This document shows, one piece after another, positions 1-9,000 of a DNA stretch of 64,000 bases (positions within the stretch are counted from its first letter, which is position 1; every line of letters starts with the position of its first letter). The DNA lies in contig NC_021505.1 in assembly GCF_000412675.1 (NCBI RefSeq), positions 5,946,501-6,010,500 on the forward strand, written 5' to 3'. Both the position numbers and the translations under genes were made by a program. The notes beneath the pieces are model-generated. The model saw only the letters and a list, made by a program, of their open reading frames with translations, was not told the origin of the DNA and did not search any database. This stretch comes from Pseudomonas putida NBRC 14164 (GTDB lineage: Bacteria; Pseudomonadota; Gammaproteobacteria; Pseudomonadales; Pseudomonadaceae).

Positions 1-285
1 CGGGTGGGCCGTCTGGAAGAACAGGTTGTAGTACGGCAGCTCGCGCATCTGCTTTTCTGCTGCCTGAACCAGCTCTTCACGGCCGTAACCCACCGCCACG
101 CACCACAGGCCCGCCATGCCGTCGAGGATCTTGTGCCCCTCGCTGTCCCACAAATGCACCCCCTGGGCCTTGGTGATGATGCGCGGCCCCTTCTCCTTCA
201 GCTGCTTGTAGTCACTGAAAGGTGCGAGATGGTGCTCCCCGCTCAGGGTTTGCCATTCACGGGTTTGCGGGTTGTTGGTGCTCAT
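1..285 (-). CDS. spuC: Polyamine:pyruvate aminotransferase SpuC, N-terminal part (cut by window edge)
   Basis: The reading frame starts at an ATG at 285 and runs off the left edge of the window, so only about the first 95 residues are present. An SD-like GGAG lies 6 nt upstream of the ATG. The visible part reads MSTNNPQTREWQTLSGEHH and later GLWCVAVGYGREELV and PYYNLFFQT, the usual N-terminus of class III PLP transaminases of the SpuC type. These transfer the amino group of putrescine, cadaverine or spermidine to pyruvate. The PLP lysine lies outside the window. It follows spuB on the same strand after 48 bp, so the two are probably one transcript. A generic omega-transaminase is the alternative, but the spuB partner favours SpuC. 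Confidence 0.88.
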   Translation of the reverse strand, partial: MSTNNPQTREWQTLSGEHHLAPFSDYKQLKEKGPRIITKAQGVHLWDSEGHKILDGMAGLWCVAVGYGREELVQAAEKQMRELPYYNLFFQTAHP

Positions 286-333
286 GTGCTTCTCCGTTGT
301 TCGACAGCCGCGCTCCAGCGGCCCCAGGGTTTA

Positions 334-1692
334 TCAGACAGCGAACAGCAGGAACTCTCGCTCCCAGGAACTGATGACACGCTTGAAGTTTTCATGCTCG
401 GCGCGCTTGGTTGCGACGTAGCCGGTGATGAACTTCTTGCCCAGGTACTGCACCAGCGCACGGCTGTTTTCCATGCGCTCCAGGGCGTCTTCGATGGTCA
501 GCGGCAAGCGCAGATTGCGGCGTTCGTAGCCACGGCCCTGTACCGGCGCGCTGGCCTGAATGCCTTCGACCATGCCGATGTAGCCACACAGCAGGCTGGC
601 AGCAATGGCCAGGTATGGGTTGGCGTCGGCGCCCGGCAGGCGGTTCTCGACCCGGCGGCTTTGCGGGCCGGCATCCGGTACGCGCAGGCCGACAGTGCGG
701 TTTTCTTCGCCCCACTCCACGTTCACCGGCGCCGAAGTGTCGGGCAGGAAGCGGCGGAACGAGTTGACGTTGGGGGCGAACAGCGGCAGTGCCTCGGGGA
801 TGAACTTCTGCAGGCCACCGATGTGGTGGAGGAACAGCTCGCTCATGCTGCCGTCTTCATTGCTGAAGATGTTCTTGCCGGTGGCCACGTCGACCACGCT
901 CTGGTGCAGGTGCATGGCACTGCCCGGCTCGCCGGTCATCGGCTTGGCCATGAAGGTGGCAGCCACGTTGTGCTTGAGCGCCGCCTCGCGCATGGTGCGC
1001 TTGAACACCAGGATCTGGTCGGCCAGGTGCAGGGCGTCGCCGTGACGGAAGTTGATTTCCATCTGCGCCGTGCCGTCTTCGTGGATCAGCGTGTCCAGGT
1101 CCAGTTGCTGCAGTTCGCACCAGTCGTAGACGTCTTCGAACAGCGGGTCGAATTCGTTGGCGGCTTCGATCGAGAACGACTGGCGGCCGGTTTCCGGGCG
1201 GCCCGAACGGCCTACCGGGGGCTGTAACGGGAAGTCCGGGTCTTCGCTGCGCTTGGTCAGGTAGAACTCCATCTCAGGCGCGACAATCGGCTGCCAGCCC
1301 TTGTCGGCGTAGAGCTTGAGGACTTTCTTCAAGACGTTGCGTGGCGACAGTTCGACCGGGTTGCCCTTCTTGTCGTAGGTGTCGTGGATCACCTGCGCAG
1401 TCGGCTCGATGGCCCACGGTACAAGGAACACGGCATTCTCGTCGGGGCGGCAGATCATGTCGATGTCGGCCGGGTCGAGCAGTTCGTAATAGATGTCGTC
1501 GTCGACGTAGTCGCCGGTCACAGTCTGCAGCAGCACGCTCTCGGGCAGGCGCATGCCTTTTTCGGCGATGAATTTGTTGGTGGGCGAAATCTTGCCGCGC
1601 GTGATGCCGGTCAGGTCACTGATCATGCATTCGACTTCGGTGATCTTGTGCTCTTTCAACCAATCGGTGAGCTGGTCGAGGTTGTTACTCAT
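334..1692 (-). CDS. spuB: Gamma-glutamylpolyamine synthetase SpuB (glutamine synthetase family)
   Basis: This 452-residue protein belongs to the glutamine synthetase superfamily in its PuuA/SpuB branch, which ligates glutamate to a polyamine amino group using ATP as an early step of polyamine breakdown. Visible signatures are the metal-binding EMEFYL segment (about 140-145), the HLHQ ATP-site motif (about 261-264), NVNSFRRF (about 308-315) and EENRT (about 329-333). The start is an ATG with GAGG 5 nt upstream. It precedes spuC on the same strand and is divergent from its paralogue spuI. It is too different from GlnA in length and N-terminus to be the assimilatory enzyme. Which polyamine it prefers cannot be read from sequence. 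Confidence 0.92.
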   Translation of the reverse strand: MSNNLDQLTDWLKEHKITEVECMISDLTGITRGKISPTNKFIAEKGMRLPESVLLQTVTGDYVDDDIYYELLDPADIDMICRPDENAVFLVPWAIEPTAQVIHDTYDKKGNPVELSPRNVLKKVLKLYADKGWQPIVAPEMEFYLTKRSEDPDFPLQPPVGRSGRPETGRQSFSIEAANEFDPLFEDVYDWCELQQLDLDTLIHEDGTAQMEINFRHGDALHLADQILVFKRTMREAALKHNVAATFMAKPMTGEPGSAMHLHQSVVDVATGKNIFSNEDGSMSELFLHHIGGLQKFIPEALPLFAPNVNSFRRFLPDTSAPVNVEWGEENRTVGLRVPDAGPQSRRVENRLPGADANPYLAIAASLLCGYIGMVEGIQASAPVQGRGYERRNLRLPLTIEDALERMENSRALVQYLGKKFITGYVATKRAEHENFKRVISSWEREFLLFAV

Positions 1693-2266
1693 AAATACCT
1701 CAGGAGGTAAGGTGGGCCGCGCATTGATTCTGGATGGAGTAGATTGCTAAAGCAAAAACCCCCGCGCAGCGCCGCAGTGGATACACTGAAAACAAGTGTG
1801 TCCGTAATGAGTTCGAAGGGCAGGAAGACGAAGCGAAGGGCGGCAAGCCGCTACGAGGGCGGGCCCGGAAACGCCAAACGTCAATTATTGCGGCCAGGGC
1901 GACCACGCCATTGACGAAGCTTGCAAAAACGACAGAGGTACCTGTTGGCACTGCGCAGGCAGTGCTTTCAGGTCGCGGCAAGCGGACCATGTGACCCTCG
2001 TATTATTGTGTTCTGGGTTGTGACCGAGCTTAGCCTTGTTCATTTTTTTACACAACACCCGCGTAAAAAATAAAAGACGGTACGCTTGAGATAGCTCTTC
2101 ACACGTGAAATAGCGGATAATGGCACGCCCCGATTTGCAGCAAATCTGCCGTAGATGTGCCATTTCAGGGCATCATGGGGTTGGCTTGACATCAGTATGG
2201 CTTTTCGATTGACTGGTCCTGCAAGCCCCCCTTGATTGATATTTTTAACAACAAAGGTGTTGCATC
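1693..2266. promoter_or_regulatory. Long divergent control region between spuB and spuI
   Basis: These 574 bp contain no convincing gene. The short open frames in them lack good start signals and family resemblance. The segment around 2030-2130 is clearly more AT-rich than its surroundings (runs such as ttttttta and aaaaaataaaa), suggesting promoters or bent DNA. A GG-N10-GC element on the plus strand at 1946-1961 (tggcac followed by aggca) resembles a weak sigma-54 -24/-12 promoter for spuI, about 300 nt upstream of its ATG. No operator palindrome could be assigned to a known polyamine regulator. Confidence 0.45.
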
Positions 2267-3643
2267 ATGTCGGTACCCCCGCGTGCCGTTCAGCTTAACG
2301 AAGCGAACGCGTTCCTTAAGGAACATCCTGAGGTTCTCTACGTTGACCTTCTGATTGCAGATATGAATGGTGTGGTGCGTGGCAAGCGCATTGAGCGCAC
2401 CAGCCTCCACAAGGTTTACGAGAAAGGCATCAACCTGCCGGCCTCCCTCTTCGCCCTGGACATCAACGGTTCCACCGTCGAAAGCACCGGGCTTGGCCTG
2501 GACATCGGCGATGCTGACCGCATCTGCTACCCGATCCCCGACACGCTCTGTAATGAGCCGTGGCAAAAGCGCCCCACTGCCCAACTGCTGATGACCATGC
2601 ACGAGATCGAAGGCGAGCCGTTCTTCGCCGACCCTCGTGAAGTGCTGCGTCAGGTAGTGAGCAAGTTCGACGAACTGGGCCTTACCATCTGCGCTGCATT
2701 CGAGCTGGAGTTCTACCTGATCGACCAGGAGAACGTGAACGGCCGCCCACAGCCGCCGCGCTCGCCAATTTCGGGCAAACGCCCGCAGTCGACCCAGGTG
2801 TACCTGATCGACGACCTCGACGAATATGCCGACTGCCTGCAGGACATCCTTGAAGGCGCGAAAGAACAAGGCATCCCGGCCGACGCCATCGTCAAGGAAA
2901 GCGCCCCGGCGCAGTTCGAAGTCAACCTGCACCACGTGCCTGACCCGCTCAAGGCCTGCGATTACGCGGTACTGCTCAAGCGGTTGATCAAGAACATCGC
3001 CTACGACCATGAAATGGACACCACCTTCATGGCCAAGCCCTACCCGGGCCAGGCAGGCAACGGCCTGCATGTACACATTTCCGTGCTGGACAAAGATGGC
3101 CACAACATCTTCACCAGCGAGGATCCCGAGCAGAACGCCGCGCTACGTCACGCTGTCGGCGGTGTGCTCGAGACCCTGCCCGCGTCCATGGCGTTCCTTT
3201 GCCCGAACGTCAACTCGTACCGCCGCTTTGGCGCGCAGTTCTATGTACCGAACGCGCCAAGCTGGGGCCTGGACAACCGCACCGTAGCGCTGCGTGTGCC
3301 AACAGGCTCTGCCGATGCCGTGCGCCTCGAGCACCGGGTAGCCGGCGCCGATGCCAACCCGTACCTGATGATGGCGGCCGTGCTGGCTGGCGTTCACCAT
3401 GGCCTGACCAACAAGATCGAGCCGGGCAAGCCGATCGAAGGCAACTCGTACGAGCAGCTGGAGCAGAGCCTGCCGAACAACCTGCGCGATGCCCTGCGCG
3501 AGCTGGACGACAGCGAGATCCTCAACAAGTACATCGATCCGAAGTACATCGACATCTTTGTCGCGTGCAAGGAAAGCGAGCTGGAGGAGTTCGAGCACTC
3601 GATCTCCGACCTCGAGTACAACTGGTACCTGCACACCGTGTAA
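2267..3643 (+). CDS. spuI: Glutamylpolyamine synthetase SpuI (glutamine synthetase family)
   Basis: A 458-residue glutamine-synthetase-fold enzyme of the gamma-glutamylpolyamine synthetase group, paralogous to SpuB in the divergent unit. The N-terminal beta-Grasp part holds YVDLLIADMNGVVRGKRI (about 25-42). The catalytic domain has FELEFYL (about 145-151), the HVHIS nucleotide-site motif (about 268-272) and NVNSYRRFG. It activates glutamate with ATP and attaches it to a diamine or polyamine. The start ATG follows an AAAGG purine run 11 nt upstream. A strong intrinsic terminator follows within 35 bp, so the gene looks monocistronic. Its substrate range relative to SpuB cannot be told from sequence. 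Confidence 0.9.
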   Translation: MSVPPRAVQLNEANAFLKEHPEVLYVDLLIADMNGVVRGKRIERTSLHKVYEKGINLPASLFALDINGSTVESTGLGLDIGDADRICYPIPDTLCNEPWQKRPTAQLLMTMHEIEGEPFFADPREVLRQVVSKFDELGLTICAAFELEFYLIDQENVNGRPQPPRSPISGKRPQSTQVYLIDDLDEYADCLQDILEGAKEQGIPADAIVKESAPAQFEVNLHHVPDPLKACDYAVLLKRLIKNIAYDHEMDTTFMAKPYPGQAGNGLHVHISVLDKDGHNIFTSEDPEQNAALRHAVGGVLETLPASMAFLCPNVNSYRRFGAQFYVPNAPSWGLDNRTVALRVPTGSADAVRLEHRVAGADANPYLMMAAVLAGVHHGLTNKIEPGKPIEGNSYEQLEQSLPNNLRDALRELDDSEILNKYIDPKYIDIFVACKESELEEFEHSISDLEYNWYLHTV

Positions 3644-3677
3644 AAAAACGCCGCCCACAAGGGCGGCGTTTTTGTTT
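3644..3677 (+). terminator. Rho-independent terminator after spuI
   Basis: A hairpin with stems cgccgccc and gggcggcg around a short loop lies immediately after the spuI stop and is followed by tttttgtttt. It ends the spuI transcript. Confidence 0.9.
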
Positions 3678-3686
3678 TAGACCGGT

Positions 3687-3786
3687 GTCGCCTGCTTCGC
3701 GGGCACGCCCGCTCCCACAGGAAGACCACAGGCTTCAGCCCTGCAGATTACCCTGTGGGAGCGGGCGAGCCCGCGAAGAGGCCGGC
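3687..3786. repeat. Inverted pair of REP elements
   Basis: Two roughly 35-bp copies of the P. putida-type REP face each other (gcttcgcgggcacgcccgct at the left, agcgggcgagcccgcgaag at the right), separated by about 30 bp. The pair sits between the convergent 3' ends of spuI and argA. Confidence 0.88.
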
Positions 3787-3792
3787 ACAGGC

Positions 3793-5091
3793 TTACAGGG
3801 GTTTCTCGAAAATCTTCGAGTTGCGCTGGTAGTTGTACAGCGATGCCCGCGCCGATGGCAGGCGCTCCACGCCGCTGGGTGCAAAACCGCGCTCGCGGAA
3901 CCAGTGCGCAGTGCGCGTCGTAAGCACAAACAGGGTGTTCAAACCCATCTGCCGCGCCCGGCTCTCGATGCGCTCCAGCAATTCATCCCCGCGCCCGCCG
4001 TGGCGATATTCCGGGTTCACCGCCAGGCATGCCAGTTCCCCTGCCTCGGAGTCGGCAATCGGGTACAGCGCCGCACAGGCGATGATCATGCCCTCGCGCT
4101 CCACCACGCTGAACTGCTCGATCTCCCGCTCCAGCACCTCACGCGAGCGGCGCACCAGGATGCCCTGTTCTTCCAGGGGGCTGATCAGCTCCAGCAAGCC
4201 GCCCACATCCTCGATGGTCGCCTCACGCACCACTTCGAACTGCTCCTGCGACACCAGCGTACCGCCCCCACCACGGGTGAACAGCTCGGTCAGCAGCGCG
4301 CCGTCCTCGGCATAACTGACAATGTGGCTGCGGGCCACGCCGCCCTTGCAGGCCTCGGCGGCGGCGTCCAGCAGCTCGCCCTGGTAGTCGCTGCCCAGGC
4401 GCTGCAAGTGCGGGGCAACCTGCTGCGGGCGCAGTTCCCGCACCAGCTTGCCGTCCGCGTCCAGCAGGCCCGGCTCGGCGCCGAACAGCAGCAACTTGTC
4501 GGCCCCCAGTTCGATGGCGGCACGGGTGGCCACGTCTTCGCAGGCCAGGTTGAAGATTTCCCCGGTGGGCGAGTAGCCCAGCGGCGACAGCAGCACGATG
4601 GAGCGCTCGTCGAGCAGGCGGCTGATGCCCTTGCGGTCGACCCGGCGCACTTCACCGGTGTGGTGGTAGTCCACCCCTTCGAGCACGCCGATCGGCCGTG
4701 CGGTAACCAGGTTGCCGGAGGCCACGCGCAGGCGCGAGCCCTGCATCGGCGACGCGGCGATATCCATCGACAGGCGTGCCTCGATGGCCAGGCGCAGGGC
4801 GCCTACGGCATCGATCACGCAGTCCAGGGTGGCGGCATCGGTAATACGCAGGCCATGGTGGTAGTGCGGGGTCAGCCCGCGATCGGCCAGGCGGCTTTCG
4901 ATCTGCGGGCGCGAGCCATGCACCAGCACCAGACGCACGCCAAGGCTGTGCAGCAACACCAGGTCGTGGACGATGTTGCCGAAATTAGGGTGTTCCACCC
5001 CATCGCCAGGGAGCATGACCACGAAGGTGCAGTCGCGATGGGCATTGATGTACGGGGAGGCATGACGCAGCCAGTTGACGTAGTCGGGCAT
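3793..5091 (-). CDS. argA: N-acetylglutamate synthase ArgA
   Basis: This 432-residue protein has an N-terminal amino-acid-kinase fold (about 1-280, with VLVHGSRPQIESRL) and a C-terminal GNAT acetyltransferase domain (about 285-432, with the acetyl-CoA loop YRHGGRGDELL). It makes N-acetylglutamate from glutamate and acetyl-CoA, the first step of arginine synthesis. The kinase-like domain is the usual site of arginine inhibition in this family. It lies downstream of argE on the same strand with about 120 bp between, so they may be co-transcribed. The upstream SD is weak. Length and domain order match classical bacterial ArgA. Confidence 0.95.
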   Translation of the reverse strand: MPDYVNWLRHASPYINAHRDCTFVVMLPGDGVEHPNFGNIVHDLVLLHSLGVRLVLVHGSRPQIESRLADRGLTPHYHHGLRITDAATLDCVIDAVGALRLAIEARLSMDIAASPMQGSRLRVASGNLVTARPIGVLEGVDYHHTGEVRRVDRKGISRLLDERSIVLLSPLGYSPTGEIFNLACEDVATRAAIELGADKLLLFGAEPGLLDADGKLVRELRPQQVAPHLQRLGSDYQGELLDAAAEACKGGVARSHIVSYAEDGALLTELFTRGGGGTLVSQEQFEVVREATIEDVGGLLELISPLEEQGILVRRSREVLEREIEQFSVVEREGMIIACAALYPIADSEAGELACLAVNPEYRHGGRGDELLERIESRARQMGLNTLFVLTTRTAHWFRERGFAPSGVERLPSARASLYNYQRNSKIFEKPL

Positions 5092-5215
5092 GACAGGGCC
5101 TGTGAATAAGTGGACGGAGAACGGCGATACAAGGGGCGTTCAATATCATCGTCGGAACAGGCTTGCGGTCACGCGCGGTCTCCTCTAGGCAGGAACGAAT
5201 CAACTCGATTGACGT

Positions 5216-6358
5216 TTAGTGCAGGCAATAGTGCCGGATCAGGTCACGCAATAGACGCACGGTAGGCTCGATTCGTGACATTTCAAGGTATTCGCCGGGC
5301 TGGTGGGCACAGGCGATGTCGCCAGGGCCCAGCACGATGGTCTGGCAGCCCAGCTGCTGAAGATAAGGCGCTTCGGTGCCGAACGCCACCGCTTCGGCGC
5401 GATGGCCGGTCAGGCGTTCCGCCACTTGCACCAGCTCGGCATCGGCAGCCTGCTCGAACGGCGGCACCTCCGGGAAAAGTGGCGCGTAGTCGATGCGCAC
5501 ATCATGGCGCTCGGCCACGGGCACCAACTTCTCGCGAATGGCTGCGCGCAGTTGCTCTACATCCATGCCCGGCAACGGTCGCAGGTCGAATTCAAGCGCA
5601 CACTGGCCGCAGATGCGGTTGGGGTTGTCGCCGCCGTGGATGCAGCCAAAGTTCATGGTCGGGGTCGGCACGGTGAACTGTGGGTTGCGATAGGTTTGTT
5701 GCCATTGCTGGCGCAGGCCCATCAGCTCGCCCATTACCGCATGCATGGCCTCCATGGCGCTGCGGCCCAGGTTCGGGTCCGACGAATGGCCGCTGCGTCC
5801 GAGGATGTCGATGCGGTCCATGAGAATGCCCTTGTGCATGCGGATCGGCCGTAGCCCGGTAGGCTCGCCGATGACCGCCGCACGGCCCAGCGGCTGGCCG
5901 GCCTCGGCCAGGGCGCGGGCACCGGACATGGAGCTTTCTTCGTCGCAGGTGGCGAGGATCAGCAGTGGTTGCTTGAAATCGTGCTCCAGCAGCGGGATGA
6001 CGGCTTCGATGACCAGGGCAAAGAAGCCCTTCATGTCGCAACTGCCCAGGCCGACCCAGCGGCCATCGACCTCGGTCAGCTTCAACGGGTCGCTGGCCCA
6101 CAGTTGTTCGTCATAGGGCACAGTGTCGCTGTGCCCGGCCAGCACCAGCCCACCCGGGCCGCTGCCACGGCTGGCCAGGAGGTTGAACTTGCCCGGCGTG
6201 ACCTGCTGGATGTCGCATGTGAAACCCAGGTCGCCCAGCCACCCCGCCAGCAGGTCGATGACCTGGCGGTTGGACTGGTCCAGCGCGGACTGGGTGCAAC
6301 TGACCGAAGGCGCGGCGATCAAGGCGGCAAACTGGTCTTTCAGCGTCGGCAACGGCAT
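5216..6358 (-). CDS. argE: Acetylornithine deacetylase ArgE
   Basis: A 380-residue M20-family metallohydrolase. Motifs in order are GHSDTVPYD (first metal histidine and aspartate), GSCDMKGF (bridging aspartate) and CDEESSMSG (catalytic glutamate pair), followed by the dimerisation lid domain and a late HQPGEYL metal-site histidine. It removes the acetyl group from N2-acetylornithine. A TTG two codons upstream (6364) keeps the frame open, but the ATG at 6358 has GAGGAG 7 nt upstream, so I place the start there. With argA next door it covers the first and deacetylation steps of arginine synthesis. DapE is a relative, but the arginine context and lid sequence favour ArgE. Confidence 0.93.
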   Translation of the reverse strand: MPLPTLKDQFAALIAAPSVSCTQSALDQSNRQVIDLLAGWLGDLGFTCDIQQVTPGKFNLLASRGSGPGGLVLAGHSDTVPYDEQLWASDPLKLTEVDGRWVGLGSCDMKGFFALVIEAVIPLLEHDFKQPLLILATCDEESSMSGARALAEAGQPLGRAAVIGEPTGLRPIRMHKGILMDRIDILGRSGHSSDPNLGRSAMEAMHAVMGELMGLRQQWQQTYRNPQFTVPTPTMNFGCIHGGDNPNRICGQCALEFDLRPLPGMDVEQLRAAIREKLVPVAERHDVRIDYAPLFPEVPPFEQAADAELVQVAERLTGHRAEAVAFGTEAPYLQQLGCQTIVLGPGDIACAHQPGEYLEMSRIEPTVRLLRDLIRHYCLH

Positions 6359-6473
6359 GCGCAAACTCCTCGGAAGCGTTGCCCATCATAGGACTATCCG
6401 CCGTCTGGAATAAACCGTTGGCGGCTGACTGCTGTAGACTCTCCGCCAACCACGCCCCTCTTTCGAGTCTGTG

Positions 6474-7841
6474 ATGCACAAAGAAACCGAACTGAAGCTC
6501 CGCGCCAGCCGCGAGACCCTTGCCGCCCTGCGCGAGCACCCTCTGCTGAAAAAGCGCAACAAGTCCGGCTGGCAGACCCGTGAACTGCTCAACCAGTACT
6601 TCGACACCCCCGAGCGTGAGCTGTCCGCCGCCCGTGTCGCCCTGCGCCTGCGCCGCGATGGCGATGCCGTCATCCAGACCCTCAAGTGCCGCGGCACCAG
6701 CGTGGCCGGCCTGTCCGAGCGCAACGAGTACGAATGGAACCTGGACAAGGTCAAGCTCGATCTGAAGAAGCTGGACGCCACCTGCTGGCCCGAGCAACTG
6801 GCAGGCCTGGACAAGAAAACCATCAAGCCGCTGTTCACCACCGACTTCAGCCGTGAATACGCCGAAATCGCCTGGGGCCGTGGCAAGAGCAAAGTCGTGA
6901 TCGAGGCCGCGCTGGACCAAGGCTTCGTGATTGCCGGCAAGCGCAAGGAAGAGATCTGCGAGCTGGAGCTGGAACTGCGCGAAGGTGACCCGCAAGCGCT
7001 GTTGGAGCTGGCCGCCGAGCTGGCCGCCAGCCTGCCGCTGATGCCCTGCGACATCAGCAAGGCAGAGCGTGGCTACCGCCTGCTGGAGCCGGACAGCTAC
7101 GAGCTGGGCCTGCCGCACACCGAGCTGGAAGCCGAAATGGCCCTGGACGACGCCTACGCCGCATTGGCCTGGCAACTGCTGGGCAGCAGCCAGCGCCTGG
7201 CCGAGCAGTACCGCCACAACGGCCACTGGCGCCTGCTGCAGGACTGGGTCGAGTGCCTGAGCGAACTGCGCGCCCTCACCGCCAGCCTTGGCCAGGCCGC
7301 GCCGCGTGCCAGCACCCGTGACCTGCGCAGCAGCCTCGATGCCCTGCTGGAAGACTGGCGCCCGCTGGTGCAGGCCGGCAACGACGACGAAGACATCCGC
7401 CGCGCCGCGCCCGAGCAGTTTGCCGAAGAGCTGGAAGACGTGCGCTGGGGCCAGTTCTCGCTGGAAACCTCGCGCTGGCTGCTGGCCCGCGCCTGGACCG
7501 TGGAGCGCAAAGGCCGTGGCGAACGCCAGGGCAAGGCGCAGCTGGCCAGCTGGCTGGCTCACCTGCTGGGGGAGGAAGGCCGTGCGTTGAAGCTGCCGCT
7601 GTACACCCAGCGCCCGGAAGACCTGGCCGAGCAGCTGCCACGTATCGAGCAACTGCTGGGCTGGCTGCACCACGCCCGCCAGGTGCTGGAAGCGCCGCAG
7701 ATGGACCGCCTGTATGGCGACCTGAAAAAGCTGCACGAGCTGGCCGAACTGCCGATCAGCGATGAAGTGCTGGAAGCGCGTATCGAACAAGCCCGGGCAG
7801 TGGATCAGAGCCGCGGCTGGAAGCACCTGATCAAGGCTTGA
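6474..7841 (+). CDS. CYTH and CHAD domain protein, probable inorganic triphosphatase
   Basis: The N-terminus carries the CYTH signature ETELKLR (E-x-E-x-K, residues about 4-8) and later charged strands such as VALRLRRDGDAVIQTLKC and RNEYEW, which form the triphosphate-binding tunnel. The second half (about 215-455) is a helical, His/Arg-rich CHAD domain, a module linked to polyphosphate binding. In E. coli the equivalent two-domain protein YgiF hydrolyses tripolyphosphate. I chose the ATG at 6474; a GTG one codon earlier is also possible, and no strong SD is visible for either. The gene is convergent with the Lrp-type regulator. No nearby partner fixes its physiological substrate. Confidence 0.88.
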   Translation: MHKETELKLRASRETLAALREHPLLKKRNKSGWQTRELLNQYFDTPERELSAARVALRLRRDGDAVIQTLKCRGTSVAGLSERNEYEWNLDKVKLDLKKLDATCWPEQLAGLDKKTIKPLFTTDFSREYAEIAWGRGKSKVVIEAALDQGFVIAGKRKEEICELELELREGDPQALLELAAELAASLPLMPCDISKAERGYRLLEPDSYELGLPHTELEAEMALDDAYAALAWQLLGSSQRLAEQYRHNGHWRLLQDWVECLSELRALTASLGQAAPRASTRDLRSSLDALLEDWRPLVQAGNDDEDIRRAAPEQFAEELEDVRWGQFSLETSRWLLARAWTVERKGRGERQGKAQLASWLAHLLGEEGRALKLPLYTQRPEDLAEQLPRIEQLLGWLHHARQVLEAPQMDRLYGDLKKLHELAELPISDEVLEARIEQARAVDQSRGWKHLIKA

Positions 7842-7850
7842 TACCGCGTC

Positions 7851-7883
7851 GCCATTTCGCGGCGGTTCGGCGCCGCGAATGGC
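7851..7883. terminator. Hairpin between convergent genes
   Basis: Near-perfect inverted repeat (gccatttcgcggcg and cgccgcgaatggc around gttcgg) in the short gap between two convergent genes. It could end transcription from both sides, although it lacks a clear U-run. Confidence 0.5.
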
Positions 7884-7884
7884 C

Positions 7885-8355
7885 TCACCGCGACAGCGGC
7901 AGGCTGGTGGTGGACTTGATCTCGGACAGCGCCACAATGGAGTTCACTTCCTGAATGCCCGGCACGTTCGACAGCTTTTCGAAGAAGAACCGCTCGTAGG
8001 CCTCGATATCCGACGTGACGATGCGCAGCAGAAAGTCCACCGCCCCCATCAGCACGTAACACTCAAGCACCTCCGGAAACCCGCGGATCGCCTCGGTGAA
8101 CTCGGTGAAGTTGGAGCGCCCGTGAGCGTTGAGCTTCACCTCGGCGAAAATCTGCGTGTTCAGGCCGACCTTCTTGCGGTCCAGCAAGGTCACCTGGCCG
8201 CGAATCACCCCCTCTTCCTTCAAGCGTTGTATGCGCCGCCAGCACGGCGATTGCGACAGCCCTACGCGTTCGGCGACCTGCGCGCTGGACAGCGAAGCGT
8301 CCTCTTGCAGCAGTTCGAGAATGCGGCGGTCGTAAGCGTCCAGCTCGCTATGCAT
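7885..8355 (-). CDS. Lrp/AsnC-family transcriptional regulator
   Basis: A 156-residue protein with an N-terminal winged HTH (LDAYDRRILELLQEDA, then the recognition region VGLSQSPCWRRIQRL, residues about 5-50) and a C-terminal RAM/AsnC ligand-binding domain (about 70-145, with GAVDFLLRIVTSDIEAYERF). Such proteins form octamers and usually sense an amino acid. AGGAG lies 8 nt upstream of the ATG. It is divergent from the small gene at 8482 with 126 bp between, so that gene and its own promoter are the likeliest targets. It is not BkdR, whose N-terminus differs. The effector is unknown. Confidence 0.9.
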   Translation of the reverse strand: MHSELDAYDRRILELLQEDASLSSAQVAERVGLSQSPCWRRIQRLKEEGVIRGQVTLLDRKKVGLNTQIFAEVKLNAHGRSNFTEFTEAIRGFPEVLECYVLMGAVDFLLRIVTSDIEAYERFFFEKLSNVPGIQEVNSIVALSEIKSTTSLPLSR

Positions 8356-8481
8356 TGTTCAATCTCCTGAGCGGCGTTATTTGAATTGATCAATTCATCA
8401 ATACAGCGAAATGATCAGATCATAGCGAAAAAATGCCGCCACTGACGTGCAAGAATTTCTCCCACATTTGCGGAGACCAGC

Positions 8482-8787
8482 ATGAACGCACAACCCCGTA
8501 CCGACGCCTGGGCTGCCAGCAACGCCCACAGCACCGTGCACTACCGCCTGCAGGCCGACGCCGAGCCCGACAGCCTGTGCCGCGTGCTCAACCTGTTTGC
8601 CCTGCAGTTCCTGACCCCGCACAGCGTGCACGTCAGCCAGCAGGAAGACTGGCTGGATATCGAAGTCGGCATTGGCGGCCTGAGCTGGCACCGGGCCGAA
8701 GTGATTGCGCAGAAACTGCGTAATCTGGTGTGTGTGGGTGAGGTGAGCCTGACCAATGTACAGCGGGTGGCGTTGGCAGTGGTCTGA
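8482..8787 (+). CDS. Conserved small protein, ACT-like, next to Lrp-type regulator
   Basis: A 101-residue protein beginning MNAQPRTDAWAASNAHST, with an SD GGAG 6 nt before the ATG. The body alternates strand-like and helix-like stretches (HYRLQADAEPDSLCRVLNLF, VHVSQQEDWLDIEVGIGG) in a pattern resembling a small ligand-binding alpha/beta (ACT-type) domain. It has no signal peptide or membrane segment. It is divergently paired with the Lrp-type regulator, which makes it a plausible regulated partner. I do not recognise a function; the ACT resemblance is a judgement by eye. Confidence 0.7.
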   Translation: MNAQPRTDAWAASNAHSTVHYRLQADAEPDSLCRVLNLFALQFLTPHSVHVSQQEDWLDIEVGIGGLSWHRAEVIAQKLRNLVCVGEVSLTNVQRVALAVV

Positions 8788-8805
8788 ACCCTCTGCTGTG
8801 CCTGT

Positions 8806-8905
8806 GCCGGCCTCTTCGCGGGCTCGCCCGCTCCCACAGGAACACCACAGTATTTGAGGTCGGTGGACATCCTGTGGGAGCGGGCGAGCCCGCGAAGAGG
8901 CCAGC
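8806..8905. repeat. Inverted pair of REP elements
   Basis: Two facing REP copies (cctcttcgcgggctcgcccg and cgggcgagcccgcgaagagg) with a roughly 30-bp spacer, lying just after the 101-residue gene. Confidence 0.88.
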
Positions 8906-9000
8906 ACAGGCATAGCAAAATTCCGAAACCCTTCAGTTTCGGTAGATCTCACCCATCCGACTAGCCTGATCAGCACTCCCCATCAGGCACGGACGCCACC

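Noticed and set aside
4..1227. Long open frame on the plus strand opposite spuC and spuB
   Set aside because: It lies antisense to two clear family members, has no SD and shows no recognisable domain. GC-rich third positions open such frames.
1885..2163. 92-codon minus-strand frame in the spuB-spuI gap
   Set aside because: No SD, no family resemblance and a composition unlike neighbouring genes; treated as non-coding control region.
6111..7937. 608-codon minus-strand frame opposite the CYTH-CHAD gene
   Set aside because: Antisense to a gene with intact CYTH and CHAD motifs; low-complexity product rich in Gln, Ala and Gly.
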